Below are positions 53,201-62,016 of a stretch of 64,000 bases of DNA, one piece after another. The notes below the pieces were generated by a model. The model saw only the letters and a program-made list of their open reading frames with translations, was not told the DNA's origin and did not search any database. The stretch covers positions 2,542,001 to 2,606,000 of the forward strand of contig NZ_CP102770.1 in assembly GCF_038561935.1 (NCBI RefSeq). The letters run 5' to 3'. The stretch's first letter is position 1, and each line of letters opens with the position of its first letter. Position numbers and translations under genes: made by a program. Source of the stretch: Myxococcus stipitatus (lineage in GTDB: Bacteria; Myxococcota; Myxococcia; Myxococcales; Myxococcaceae).

Positions 53201-56200
53201 ACGTTGGGCCACGCCCGGCCGATGTCCGGCCTCTCCGCATCCACGTGCTCTTGCGTGGAGGCGCACACCGTCACCTCCGTGGGGCCATACGCGTTGACGA
53301 AGTGCCGGCCCGTCACCCACTGGCGCGCGAGCTCCGGCGTGCACGCCTCACCCGCCGAGATGACGGACATGAGCCCGGGCAATCCCGCCGGGTCCAGCCT
53401 GGCCAGCACCGAAGGCGTCAGCGTGGCCACGGTGATGCCCTGCGACACCAGCAGCTCCTGCAACGGCGCTCCCGGCATGAGCGCGTCCCGCGGCGCAAGG
53501 CACAGCCGCGCACCAGCCAGCAGCGCCGAGAACACCTCGCACACCGAGGCGTCGAAGCTGATGGCCGCGAACTGGAGCACGCGGCTGTCCGGCTGGATGC
53601 GATGCGCGCGAATGGCCGACAGGGCCGTGTTGCACAGGCCCCGATGCGTCAGCAGCGTGCCCTTGGGCTTGCCCGTGGAGCCGGAGGTGAAGATGACGTA
53701 GGCGAGGTTGTCCGGCGACAGCGCCACGGACGGAGGAACCACCGGTTGCCGCGCGATGTGCTTCGCGTCCGCTTCCGAGTCCAGGCACACGAGCAGCTCC
53801 GCCTGGACGGGCAGCTCGTCCGCGAGGTGCTCCTGGGTGATGACGACGGGCACCCCCGCGTCGCGCATCATCAGCCCCAGCCGAGCCATGGGCAGCGTCG
53901 GGTCCATCGGCAGCCACGCACCTCCCGCCTTGAGGATGGCGAGGAGTCCCACCACCAGCTCCGGCGAGCGCTCCAGGCACAGGCCCACGCGAACCTCGGG
54001 CCCCACGCCCAGTCCCCGCAGATGCCCCGCGAGCTGGTTGGCGCGGGCGTCCAGCTCGCGATACCGGAGCTCCCGACCCTCGAAGCTGACGGCCACCGCG
54101 CCCGGCGTGCGCGCCGCCTGGGCCTCGAAGAGGCGATGCGCGAGTGACTCCTCGGGCAGGGACACCGCCGTGTCATTCCACTCCACCAGCAGGCGGTGAC
54201 GCTCCGCATCGGGCAGCAGCGCCAGCCGCGAGATGTGCTCCTCCGGCCGCGCCACGGCGCTCGCGAGCACCTGGCCCAGGTGCTCCCGCATCCGGGCGAT
54301 GGTCTCCCGCGCGTAGAGGTCGGTGCTGTACTCGCACAGGCACTCGAGCCCGTGCTCCGTCTCGGTGACCACCCAGGTCATGTCGAACCGGGCGGTGTTC
54401 GTGGTGCTGGCCTCTTCCTTCAGCGCGAGCCCCGGCAGCTCCAGGTCGGAGCCCGGCGTGTTCTGGAGGATGAGCTTCACCTGGAAGACAGGCGAGTAGC
54501 CCACGCTGCGCTCGGGATTGACCGCCTTGACCAGCTCCTCGAAGGGAAGGTCCTGGTGCGCGTACGCGTCCAGCGCCGTGCGCCGCGTCTGCCGCAGCAG
54601 CGCGCGGAAGGTCGGGTCCCCCGAGAGGTCCCCGCGCATGACGAGCTGGTTGATGAAGAAGCCAATCAACCCCTCGGTGCCCAGGTGGTTGCGGTTGGCG
54701 ATGTCCGTGCCGACGACGAGGTCCGTCTCGCCCGTGTACCGATGGAGCAGGACCTGGAACGCCGCCATCACGGCCATGAAGGGCGTGGCGCCTTCACGTC
54801 GGCAGAGTGCGCGCAGGGCCTCGGCCTCCTCGCGGGCCAGCAGGGGCCCTTGGTGGGTGGTGCCCCGGAAGCTCTGCACGGCGGGACGCGGATGGTCCGT
54901 GGGCAGCTCCAGGAAGGGCGGAGCCCCCGCGAGTCGCCCCTTCCAGTACGAGAGCTGCCGCTCCAGCGCGGCGCCGGACAGCCACTCCCGCTGCCAGCGC
55001 GCATAGTCCGCATACTGCACAGGCAGCGGAGACAGGGCCGAGGGCTGTCCCGCGCTGAGCGACGCATAGAGCGAGGCCACCTCGCGCACCAGCACGGAGA
55101 GAGACCAGCCATCGGAGATGATGTGGTGCAGCGTCAGCAGCAGCAGGTGCTCGCGTTCATCCAGTCGCACCAGGGCGCAGCGGAAGCCGGGGTCGCGCTC
55201 CAGGGCGAAGGGACGTCGAGCCTCCTCATCCACCCGCCGCCGGGCCTCGGCCTCACGCTGCTCGGCAGGCAGCCCCGACAGGTCGATGACCTCCAACGGA
55301 GAAGCCGCCGCGGGAGCGACGACCTGCGCGGGCGTCTGTCCATGCATCAGGAACGTGGTGCGCAAGCTCTCGTGGCGCTCGCGCAGCGCATCCAGGCACC
55401 GGCGGGCGACGTCCACGTCCAGCGCCCCCGACAGACGGAGGACCGCCGGCATGTTGTAGACGGGGCTCTCCGGCTCCATGCGGTAGAGGAACCACAACCG
55501 CTGCTGAGCGAAGGACAGCGGCCGGGGACCCTCATGTGGCAGGGCCACCAGGGGCGGCGGCGGTGGCTCACCTGATGCCTTTGCTCGCAGCGCCTGGATG
55601 CTCTCGGCGAGGCCCGCCACGGTGGGCGCCTCGAAGAGCGTGGCGATGGGCAGCTCCACGCCGAAGGCCTCGCGCACGCGAGACACCACCTGCGTGGCGA
55701 GCAGCGAGTGGCCACCCAGGTCGAAGAAGGCATCGTGGAGCCCGAAGCGCTCCGTGCGCAGCACCGATGCCCAGATGCTGGCGACCAGCTCCTCGGTGCC
55801 GTTTCGAGGCGCGAGCGCTCCGCCGCCCGCTTCGGACGTCGGCGCCGCCAGGGCCTTGCGGTCCACCTTGCCGTTGGGCGTGAGGGGCAGCGCCTCCATC
55901 GACGTGAAGGATGCGGGCACCATGTAGCCCGGCAGGCGCCGCTGGAGGAACGAGCGCACGTCCCCCGCGTCCACCACCTTCCCCGCGTGAGGCACCACGT
56001 AGGCCGCGAGGCGTTGGTCTCCCGGGACGTCCTCGCGCACCAGGACCACCGCGTCACCGATGGACGGGTGCTGGCGCAGGGTGGCCTCGATTTCGCCGAG
56101 CTCGATGCGATGGCCGCGCAGCTTCACCTGCCCGTCGCGACGGCCGAGGAACTCCAGCGTGCCATCCGGAAGGAAACGCGCGAGGTCGCCGGGACGGTAC

Positions 56201-59200
56201 ATCCGCGCACCCGGGCGTCCGCTGAAAGGGTCCGGCACGAAGCGCTCGGCGGTGAGGTCCGCGCGGCCCAGGTAGCCGCGCGCCACGCCCACGCCGCCGA
56301 TGTACAGCTCACCCACGACGCCGACGGGCACAGGGTGGAGCCGCGCATCCAGCACATACATCTCCGTGTTCGCGATGGGGCGGCCGATGGGGACGATGCC
56401 GTCCACCAACCCCGTCGCGCTCACGTCGTGGATGGAGCAGCCGACCACGGTCTCGGTGGGGCCGTATTCGTTGACCAGCCGCACACGAGGCGCCTGTCGC
56501 CGCCACAGCTCCACCGTCGCGGCGGGGAGCGCTTCACCGCCAACGACGAAGGTGCCCTCCAGCGAGGCCAGGGCCTGCTCGGGCAGGAGGTTGGACAGCA
56601 CCTGGAGGTGCGCGGGCGTGAGCTTGACGAGCCCATGCCGATGCGCCCGCAGCGACACCGCCAGCGCCTCCAGCTCCTGACCCGAGGGAAGCAGGTGGAC
56701 CGTGCCGCCCGCGCAGAGCGGGGTGAGGAGGCTGGTGAGGGTCGCGTCGAACGCGATGGAGGTGTGGACCGGAGCGCTCTGCCCCGGTGTCACCCGGTAC
56801 TCGCGCCGCGCCCAGTCGAGGTAGTGGACGAGTCCTCGCTGCGTCACCAGCGTGCCCTTGGGCAGGCCCGTGGAGCCGGAGGTGTAGATGACGTACGCGA
56901 GCGCGTCGCCGTTCGGCGTCGGAGGCAGCGCGCCCGTCGGAAGACCCGCGTGTGCATCCCGAGGCTCATCCAGGAGGACGGTGTGGAGGCCCACGGAGGC
57001 GAGCCCCGGGGCGAAGGGGCTCGTCGTGAGCAGCACCTCCGCGCGAGAGTCCTTCAGCATGAAGGCCAGTCGCTCGGAGGGATAGGCCGGGTCCAACGGC
57101 AGCCAGCCCGCCCCCGCCTTCGTGGCGCCCAGCAGTCCGACGAGCAGCTCGAGCGAGCGGTCCAGGTGGAGCGCCACCAATCGCTCGGGTCCCACGCCCA
57201 GTGAGCGCAGGTGCCACGCGACCTGGTTGGCGCGAACCTCCAGCTCCCCATAGGTGAGCGTCCTCGCGCCCGCGACCGCGGCGACCACGTCGGGATGGGC
57301 CGCCGCGCGCGCCTCGAAGAGGTCCCGGAAGGTCGCGTCCGCGGGGAAGGGCGCCGAGGTGGTGTTCCAGTCCACGAGCAGTCGCCGCTGCTCCTCCGGA
57401 GGCAGCGCGCTCGTGGTGTGGTGAGGCTGGTCCGCGTGGAAGGCGAGCGCGCTCAGCACGCGTTGGAAGGCGGCGCCCACCTGCTGCACTTGCACGTGCT
57501 CCAGCTCGACGGCGTTGTAGTCGAGCTCGAGCGTGAGCTCCTGGGTGTGGGGCTCGGTCTGGAAGTGGACCGCGAGGGTGGCGTTGGTGCCCTCGGCGCG
57601 AATCATGCCGAGCGTCTCGACCTGCGAGAGCGTGCCGGCCAGCTCGTGCAGGACGTGGAAGTGCATGTAGTTGAACATGACTTCGTAGAGCGGCTCGCGG
57701 CCCCACTGCCGCTGGATGTCCGCCATGGGGTAGCGGCGGAACGGATACAGCGTGCGCTCGGCGTCGAAGGCGGCGCGGACCAGGGATGTCCAGCTCCCCG
57801 GGGCCAGACGAAGGCGGAAGGGGAGGGTGTTGAGGAAGATGGCGCGCAGCCGGGAGCCATCCCCTTCCTCGGGGCGACCGTTGACGCCCATGCCGGTGAT
57901 GACGTCGTCCTGGCCGCTCATCAGGCCCATCACCTTGAGGTGGGCGGCGACGAGGATGCTCTTGAGCGGGACGCCCTCGGCGCGGGTGAGCGCGAGCAGG
58001 CCGTCGTGGAGCTCGCGCGACAGCGGCACCTTGACCGTGGCGATGCGGGGCGTCTCGGCGGCCGGCGCGCGACGCCAGCGAGGCAGCCGCATGACGGAGC
58101 CTCCCGCGAGCTGCTCTCTCCAGAAGCGCTGGTGCGGCTCCGACTCGATGACCCGGCGCTCCATGGCCACGAAGTCGCGATAGGTCATCGTCGCGGGCAG
58201 CTCGGGAGGCGGGGGCTGTCCGTTCACCAGCGCGTGGTGGTGGTTGAAGATCTCCACGAGGGTGGAGTGGAGGCTCCAGCCGTCGATGATGGCGTGGCAC
58301 TCGGTGAGCGTGAACTGGAAGGACTGCTCGCCGCGCAGGTGGATGAAGAACCGCAGCAGGGGCGGCACGGCCAGGTCGAAGGGCGTGTGCCGCTCGTCCT
58401 CCAGGAGCTGCCGGATGGCGGCCTCCTGCTCCGCGTCCGGCAGGTGCCGAAGGTCGACGACCTTCATGGAGAGTGTCGCCTCGCGGTGCACGAGCTGGAG
58501 CGGCTCGCTGTACGTCGTCATGTCGAACGACGTGCGGAGCACGGGGTGTCGCGCGACGATGACGCGCATCGCCTCCTCGAACAGCACGGTGTCCACCGGC
58601 GTCTGCAGCCGCAGATGGAACGTGTCCGTGTTGTGGTAGACGTTCGAGTCCGGCGCGAGCTGCATGTGGTACAGCATCCCTGCCTGGATGCGCGCGAGCG
58701 GATAGGCGTCCTCGATGCCCGGTGGCAGCTTCGCCCGGTCCTCTTCGGTGAGGAGGCTGAAGGGCTCGGTGCGAGGGAACTCCTCGCGCACGGGCTGCTC
58801 GCGAGTGGCGCTGGCCGCGTCCATCAGCGCGGCCACCGTCTGATGCTGGAAGAGCTGCTGGAGGGTGAAGTCCAGGCCCTTGCGCCGCGCGAGCGTCAGC
58901 ACGCGGATGCTGAGGATGGAGTCACCGCCCAGCGCGAAGAAGTTGTCCTGGATGCCGACGCGAGGAACGCCGAGCACTTCCGACCAGATGGCGCACAGGG
59001 CGGCCTCCGCGTCGCCGCGGGGCGCGACGTAGCGCGCGGGCTCGGCGCGCTCACGCGACGGCGCGGGCAGGGCCTTGCGGTCCACCTTCCCGTTGGCGGT
59101 GAGCGGGAAGCGCTCCATCAGGACGAAGGCGCTCGGCACCATGTAGTCCGGGAGCCGGGCCAGGAGGAACTGACGCAGGTCCGCGACGCTCGGGGGCGCG

Positions 59201-61971
59201 TGGTCTCCGGTGGCGAGATAGGCCACGAGTGAGCGTGCTCCGGGCGTCTCCTCGCGCACCAGGACCAGGGCCTCGCGCACCGCGGGGTGCAGGCTGAGGA
59301 CGACCTGGATCTCTCCGAGCTCGATGCGGAAGCCGCGAATCTTCACCTGGTCGTCGATGCGTCCCAGGTATTCGAGCTGTCCGTCCGGCGTGAAGCGCGC
59401 CAGGTCTCCGGTGCGATAGAGCCGGGCCCCGGGGGCGTGGCTGAACGGATGGGGCACGAAGCGCTGGGCGGTGAGCCCCGGCTGTCCCAGGTAGCCGCGC
59501 GCGAGCCCCGCGCCGCCGACGTGAATCTCTCCCGTGACGCCGACGGGCACGGGCTCCATCCGCGAGTCCAGCACGTAGAGCTGGAGGTCGGGGATGGCCA
59601 GGCCGATGGGGCTCTGCTGCGTGTGCGCGGCCTCCGCGGCCGTCATCGGCCGGTAGGTGACATGCACGGTCGTCTCGGTGATGCCGTACATGTTGATGAG
59701 CTGGGGCCGAGCGTCCCCGTGCCGCTGGAACCAGGGCACCAGCGTTGCGGGCTCCAGCGCCTCGCCGCCGAAGATGACGTAGCGCAGGGCGAGCGGCAGG
59801 GACTTCGACTCCAGTCGCTCCTCCGCCTGGATGAGCTGGCGGAACGCGGCGGGCGTCTGGTTCAGCACCGTGACGCGCTCGTCGTGCAGCAGCTGGAGGA
59901 AGGCATCGGGCGAGCGCGACGTGAGGTAGGGGACCACCACCAGCCGGCCGCCGTACAGCAGCGCGCCCCACAGCTCCCAGACGGAGAAGTCGAACGCGTA
60001 GGAGTGGAAGAGCGTCCAGACGTCGCCCGCGTCGAAGTGGAACCACGCCTCCGTCGCGTCGAAGAGGCGCAGGACGTTGCCGTGCGGCAGCAGCGAGCCC
60101 TTGGGGCGCCCCGTGGAGCCGGACGTGTAGATGACGTACGCCAGGCCCGCCTCCGAGACGGGCACGCCGGGCGAGGTGGTGGGCTGACGCGCGAGGTCCT
60201 CGGCGGCGTCCTCCAGGACGAGCAGCGTCACTCCGTCCGAGGGCAAGCGCTCCGCGAGGTGGCGCTGGGTGATGGCGACGGGCATCCGGCTGTCCGTCAC
60301 CATGTAGGCCAGTCGGTCCGCGGGGTACGTCGGGTCGAGCGGCACGTACGCCGCGCCCGCCTTGAGGATGCCGAGGATGCCCACCACGGTGGCGGCGGAG
60401 CGCTCCACGCACAGGCCCACCAGCGTCTCGCGCTCGACGCCGCGAGCACGCAGCGCGTGGGCGAGCTGGTTCGCGCGGCGGTCCAGCTCCGCGTAGGTGA
60501 GGTGCTCTCCCTCGCTGATGACCGCGATGGCGTCGGGCCGCTGCCGGGCCTGGGCCTCGAAGCGCTGATGCAGGCTGCCCTCGGATGAGAAGGGCGTCAG
60601 CGCGGGCCAGGTCTCCAGGAGTTGATGCCGCTCGGGCGCCGTCAGCAGGGGCCAGGCGTCCAGCCGCAGGTCCGGCGCGCGCGTGACACCTTCGAGCAGC
60701 GAGAGCAGATGGCCGCGCAGCCGCTCCATCGTCGTCCGGTCGAAGAGGTCGGTGTTGTACTCGAGGACGCCGCGCAGCCCGTCCTGACCCTCTTGCAGGT
60801 CCAGCGTGACGTCGAACTTGGAGGTGCCCGTCTCGAACTCGACGGTCTCCAGCGTGAGCCCCGGCAACGTCAGCTCACGCGGCGAGGCCGCCTGGAGGTT
60901 GAGCGCCGCCTGGAACAGCGGGGTGTAGGCGAGGTTTCGCTCCGGTTGGACCTGGTCCATCAGCCGCTCGAAGGGCAGGTCCTGATGCGCGTGGGCCTCC
61001 AGCAGCACCTCGCGCACCCGGGCGAGCAGCTCGCGGAAGGTGGGGTTGCCGGACAGGTCCGTGCGCAGCACCAGCGTGTTGACGAAGAAGCCAATCAGCC
61101 CCTCCGTCTGGACGTTCGCGCGGTTGTTCTGCGGCGCGCCCACGACGATGTCCGTCTGGTGCGTGTAGCGCGACAGCAATCCCTGCCACGCGGCGAGCAC
61201 GGCCATGAACAGCGTGGCGCGCTCGCTCTGCCCCAACTTGCGCAGTGCCTCGACGAGCGGAAGGGGGAGGTGGATGGGCAGCGCCGCGCCCTTCTGCGAC
61301 TGGAGCGCGGGTCGAGGCCGGTCGGTGGGAAGCTGGAGCACGCTGACGCCCGCGAGCTTCTGCTTCCAGTAGGTGAGGTGGGCGTCCAGCGTTCCCGGTG
61401 TCTCCAGCCAGTCGCGCTGCCACTGGGTGTAGTCCGCATACTGGAGGGGGAGGGGCTCCAGGTCCGGCTCGCGGCCCGCGCGGAATGCGTCGTAGAGCCG
61501 CGACATCTCGTGGACGAGGATGCCCAGCGAGCCACCGTCCGAGATGATGTGGTGCAGCGTCATCAGGAGGAGGTGCTCGGTGGACGCGAGCCGGAAGAGG
61601 CGCAGGCGGAGCAGCGGGCCGCGCATCAGGTCGAACGGCCGACGGCACTCCTCGGTGGCCAGCCTGCGCGCGTGCTCCTCGCGCTCCGCGGCGGGGACGT
61701 CGCACAGGTCCACGAGGGTGATGGGCGCGCGGCCCTCCGGTGCGATGACCTGGACGGGGTTGCCGTCCTCCTGGGCGAACGTGGTGCGCAGCGACTCATG
61801 CCGCTCGACGAGCGCATCGAAGGCGCGCTGGAGCGCGTCGACGTCGAGGTGGCCGCTGAGCCGCACTGCTCCCGCGATGTTGTAGCTGGGGTTCTCCGGC
61901 TGGAGGAGGTGGAGGAACCACAGCCGCTGCTGCGCGAACGAGACGGGGAAGACGAAGGATTCGGCGGTCAT
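47254..61971 (-). CDS. NRPS with four modules: C-A-T / C-A-T / C-A-T-E / C-A-T
   Basis: The 4905-residue synthetase reads C1 (1-450), A1 (450-985), T1 (GGDSI near 1015), C2 (1085-1530), A2 (1545-2040), T2 (near 2086), C3 (2140-2590), A3 (2610-3100), T3 (GGDSI near 3146), E (3200-3800), C4 (3815-4260), A4 (4290-4780) and T4 (near 4829). Pocket codes anchored on A3-A5 motifs are A1 DFWNIGMVHK (Thr), A2 DATKVGEVGK (close to the Asn code DLTKLGEVGK), A3 DACTIAAVCK (Phe-like) and A4 DVGEVGSIDK (Orn-like). The E domain makes the third residue D. C2 has CHAIIDG instead of HHxxxDG. The E domain carries a repeated insertion. It follows the upstream NRPS by 45 bases. Confidence 0.92.
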   Translation of the reverse strand: MTAESFVFPVSFAQQRLWFLHLLQPENPSYNIAGAVRLSGHLDVDALQRAFDALVERHESLRTTFAQEDGNPVQVIAPEGRAPITLVDLCDVPAAEREEHARRLATEECRRPFDLMRGPLLRLRLFRLASTEHLLLMTLHHIISDGGSLGILVHEMSRLYDAFRAGREPDLEPLPLQYADYTQWQRDWLETPGTLDAHLTYWKQKLAGVSVLQLPTDRPRPALQSQKGAALPIHLPLPLVEALRKLGQSERATLFMAVLAAWQGLLSRYTHQTDIVVGAPQNNRANVQTEGLIGFFVNTLVLRTDLSGNPTFRELLARVREVLLEAHAHQDLPFERLMDQVQPERNLAYTPLFQAALNLQAASPRELTLPGLTLETVEFETGTSKFDVTLDLQEGQDGLRGVLEYNTDLFDRTTMERLRGHLLSLLEGVTRAPDLRLDAWPLLTAPERHQLLETWPALTPFSSEGSLHQRFEAQARQRPDAIAVISEGEHLTYAELDRRANQLAHALRARGVERETLVGLCVERSAATVVGILGILKAGAAYVPLDPTYPADRLAYMVTDSRMPVAITQRHLAERLPSDGVTLLVLEDAAEDLARQPTTSPGVPVSEAGLAYVIYTSGSTGRPKGSLLPHGNVLRLFDATEAWFHFDAGDVWTLFHSYAFDFSVWELWGALLYGGRLVVVPYLTSRSPDAFLQLLHDERVTVLNQTPAAFRQLIQAEERLESKSLPLALRYVIFGGEALEPATLVPWFQRHGDARPQLINMYGITETTVHVTYRPMTAAEAAHTQQSPIGLAIPDLQLYVLDSRMEPVPVGVTGEIHVGGAGLARGYLGQPGLTAQRFVPHPFSHAPGARLYRTGDLARFTPDGQLEYLGRIDDQVKIRGFRIELGEIQVVLSLHPAVREALVLVREETPGARSLVAYLATGDHAPPSVADLRQFLLARLPDYMVPSAFVLMERFPLTANGKVDRKALPAPSRERAEPARYVAPRGDAEAALCAIWSEVLGVPRVGIQDNFFALGGDSILSIRVLTLARRKGLDFTLQQLFQHQTVAALMDAASATREQPVREEFPRTEPFSLLTEEDRAKLPPGIEDAYPLARIQAGMLYHMQLAPDSNVYHNTDTFHLRLQTPVDTVLFEEAMRVIVARHPVLRTSFDMTTYSEPLQLVHREATLSMKVVDLRHLPDAEQEAAIRQLLEDERHTPFDLAVPPLLRFFIHLRGEQSFQFTLTECHAIIDGWSLHSTLVEIFNHHHALVNGQPPPPELPATMTYRDFVAMERRVIESEPHQRFWREQLAGGSVMRLPRWRRAPAAETPRIATVKVPLSRELHDGLLALTRAEGVPLKSILVAAHLKVMGLMSGQDDVITGMGVNGRPEEGDGSRLRAIFLNTLPFRLRLAPGSWTSLVRAAFDAERTLYPFRRYPMADIQRQWGREPLYEVMFNYMHFHVLHELAGTLSQVETLGMIRAEGTNATLAVHFQTEPHTQELTLELDYNAVELEHVQVQQVGAAFQRVLSALAFHADQPHHTTSALPPEEQRRLLVDWNTTSAPFPADATFRDLFEARAAAHPDVVAAVAGARTLTYGELEVRANQVAWHLRSLGVGPERLVALHLDRSLELLVGLLGATKAGAGWLPLDPAYPSERLAFMLKDSRAEVLLTTSPFAPGLASVGLHTVLLDEPRDAHAGLPTGALPPTPNGDALAYVIYTSGSTGLPKGTLVTQRGLVHYLDWARREYRVTPGQSAPVHTSIAFDATLTSLLTPLCAGGTVHLLPSGQELEALAVSLRAHRHGLVKLTPAHLQVLSNLLPEQALASLEGTFVVGGEALPAATVELWRRQAPRVRLVNEYGPTETVVGCSIHDVSATGLVDGIVPIGRPIANTEMYVLDARLHPVPVGVVGELYIGGVGVARGYLGRADLTAERFVPDPFSGRPGARMYRPGDLARFLPDGTLEFLGRRDGQVKLRGHRIELGEIEATLRQHPSIGDAVVLVREDVPGDQRLAAYVVPHAGKVVDAGDVRSFLQRRLPGYMVPASFTSMEALPLTPNGKVDRKALAAPTSEAGGGALAPRNGTEELVASIWASVLRTERFGLHDAFFDLGGHSLLATQVVSRVREAFGVELPIATLFEAPTVAGLAESIQALRAKASGEPPPPPLVALPHEGPRPLSFAQQRLWFLYRMEPESPVYNMPAVLRLSGALDVDVARRCLDALRERHESLRTTFLMHGQTPAQVVAPAAASPLEVIDLSGLPAEQREAEARRRVDEEARRPFALERDPGFRCALVRLDEREHLLLLTLHHIISDGWSLSVLVREVASLYASLSAGQPSALSPLPVQYADYARWQREWLSGAALERQLSYWKGRLAGAPPFLELPTDHPRPAVQSFRGTTHQGPLLAREEAEALRALCRREGATPFMAVMAAFQVLLHRYTGETDLVVGTDIANRNHLGTEGLIGFFINQLVMRGDLSGDPTFRALLRQTRRTALDAYAHQDLPFEELVKAVNPERSVGYSPVFQVKLILQNTPGSDLELPGLALKEEASTTNTARFDMTWVVTETEHGLECLCEYSTDLYARETIARMREHLGQVLASAVARPEEHISRLALLPDAERHRLLVEWNDTAVSLPEESLAHRLFEAQAARTPGAVAVSFEGRELRYRELDARANQLAGHLRGLGVGPEVRVGLCLERSPELVVGLLAILKAGGAWLPMDPTLPMARLGLMMRDAGVPVVITQEHLADELPVQAELLVCLDSEADAKHIARQPVVPPSVALSPDNLAYVIFTSGSTGKPKGTLLTHRGLCNTALSAIRAHRIQPDSRVLQFAAISFDASVCEVFSALLAGARLCLAPRDALMPGAPLQELLVSQGITVATLTPSVLARLDPAGLPGLMSVISAGEACTPELARQWVTGRHFVNAYGPTEVTVCASTQEHVDAERPDIGRAWPNVRLYVLDTEGRPVPTGVPGELFIGGVGVARGYLGRPELTAERFVPDAHCGVPGSRLYRTGDRVRWLADGHLEFLGRTDFQVKLRGFRIELGEVEAALAELAEVREAAVAVREETPGRRQLVAWIVASSEEAPDTAALRRALEVRLPDYMVPSTFIALKSLPLTSSGKVDRRALASEAPQSQQAKDTYVAPRTAVERTLTTIWSAVLSRERVGIHDNFFELGGDSIVSIQVIARAQEAGLRITPRQFFQHQTIAALAPHVSEAQAPRGEQGVVTGLVPLTPIQQWFFEARRPEPHHYNQSLLLGLRERPNQEALSGALSALVAHHDALRLRFEETPNGWRQENAALADATKTRATTSCASLGLNPEEASASLADAAAEGPRDDSASSGWRPENAALTDATKTRATTSCASLGPNPPQTEQASASRADAAAEGLRGDSAPSGWRQESAALADATKTRAATSFAFPGATPTQAGKLNASPSDTAARDAAHSMARQTVGAAGSAATAHAMELRVVDLSALDAAAQRAALEAEAQKVQAGFDLTRAPLMAAVLFDLGPRGARLLLAVHHLVVDAVSWRVLLQDLGTAYQQLLRGEPVALPAKTTSFQEWARRLETLAQGPELAEEAATWLRQGLEVPPLPLDLPDGDNTLASARTVSVALAAEETRALLHELPKSYRARIDEVLLTALVRALSAWTGQRLHRVQWEGHGREELFDDVDLSRTVGWFTSIYPVTVELPPAGTPGDGLRAVRDALRRVPRKGLGYGLLRYLRQDSVRTKLEAIPEPQVAFNYLGQLDSALPSDSPLVSADEPIGAQQSHLGRRRQVLEVNAHVLEGRLEVSLTYSEALHHRSTLEALAQGYLHALRELMTGQDTEDAKRLSPSDFPLADVTQGTLDTLLRDHPGMEDLYPLSPMQQGMLFHARLEPRAGVYFERAAWTLDTDLDTEALRLAWRETMERHPILRTSFAWEGMEEPHQLVHREARLPWEEADWRDLSADQQKARQARWMQEDEARGFELDRAPLMRVAVLRLGERTWRVVWSFHHLLLDGWSVGRVLNEVLARYDANLRRETSTLEAPPLFRDYIAWLRERGTAKAETWWRQELAGFTEPTPVPCEQGGQARSATPVMGARKVILPEDATERLRAFSRRHQVTLGTLVQAAWALVLGRHASSEDVLFGVTVAGRPPELSGVEQMVGLFINTVPARVRLPAGKRVVDWLKELQSAQVERAPHESAPLVRVQGWSQVPRGTSLFETLLVFENYPVEQSVMQGSSALEVRDVNAQERTHYPLTLTAHADKELLLLIDFESPRLDERAVEQLLEQLATAVVNLCASETRALGDVPILTEAARHRLLVEWNDTRAPLDADVCVHEHFEAQARKTPDAIAVSSPGGASFTYGQLEERANRLAHHLRARGVGPEVLVGVYLERTPELYVALLGILKAGGAYVPLDPAYPSERVALMVSEARLSWLITQRTLEASLGPSDVPRYLLDDEAPAREPLPTAPPSRLAGSDTLAYVVFTSGSTGTPKGVMVSHRSWANAYLGWERGYGLRDEGCRNHLQMASFSFDVFGGDLVRALLSGGRLVLCPREWLLEPARLYALLRDEDIHCAEFVPAVARGLLQHLEETGQRLDFMRAFVAGSDAWYVDEYHRLRGVIGDGTRLINSYGISETTIDSTWFESDGLAGAETRLVPIGRPFANVRVHVLDARHQPVPVGVVGELFIAGEGVARGYRLRPELTAERFVPDPFGAPGSRLYRSGDRARWLPDGNLEFLGRADTQVKLRGFRVELAEIESVLGKAPSIESAVVLLRQDPGTPARLVAYVVGTGGQDVSALRDFVRARLPDYMVPALFLRMEALPLTPNGKVDRRALPVPDAGLRAVDDPLVAPRTETEATLLAIWREVLGLESLGVMDDFFAVGGHSLLATRILSRANAAFEVELPLRALFEHTTVAGLAERIILARLEAVDEAALANILDEVDGLSDEEVALLAEGSGNE
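51688..52194 (-). repeat. Tandem-repeat insertion inside the epimerization domain
   Basis: Within the E domain of the large NRPS, between GW of the HHDALRLRFEETPNGW segment and the MELRVVDLS strand, about 169 extra residues occur. They consist of two near-identical units and a partial third, beginning GWRQENAALADATKTRA, GWRPENAALTDATKTRA and GWRQESAALADATKTRA. The spacings are 150 and 159 bases (50 and 53 codons). The frame is kept and the repeats are strongly alike at the DNA level, which points to recent unequal duplication. Normal E domains have only about 15 residues here. Confidence 0.88.
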
Positions 61972-62016
61972 GAGGCGCGGGAGGGGAAAGTGGTGGGGCG
62001 GCCCCGAGGGGCGGCG

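Noticed and set aside
58280-58320. Frameshift or sequencing error at the CHAIIDG motif of C2
   Set aside because: The frame continues cleanly on both sides and the Cys change is a single-codon difference, so a real variant is likelier.
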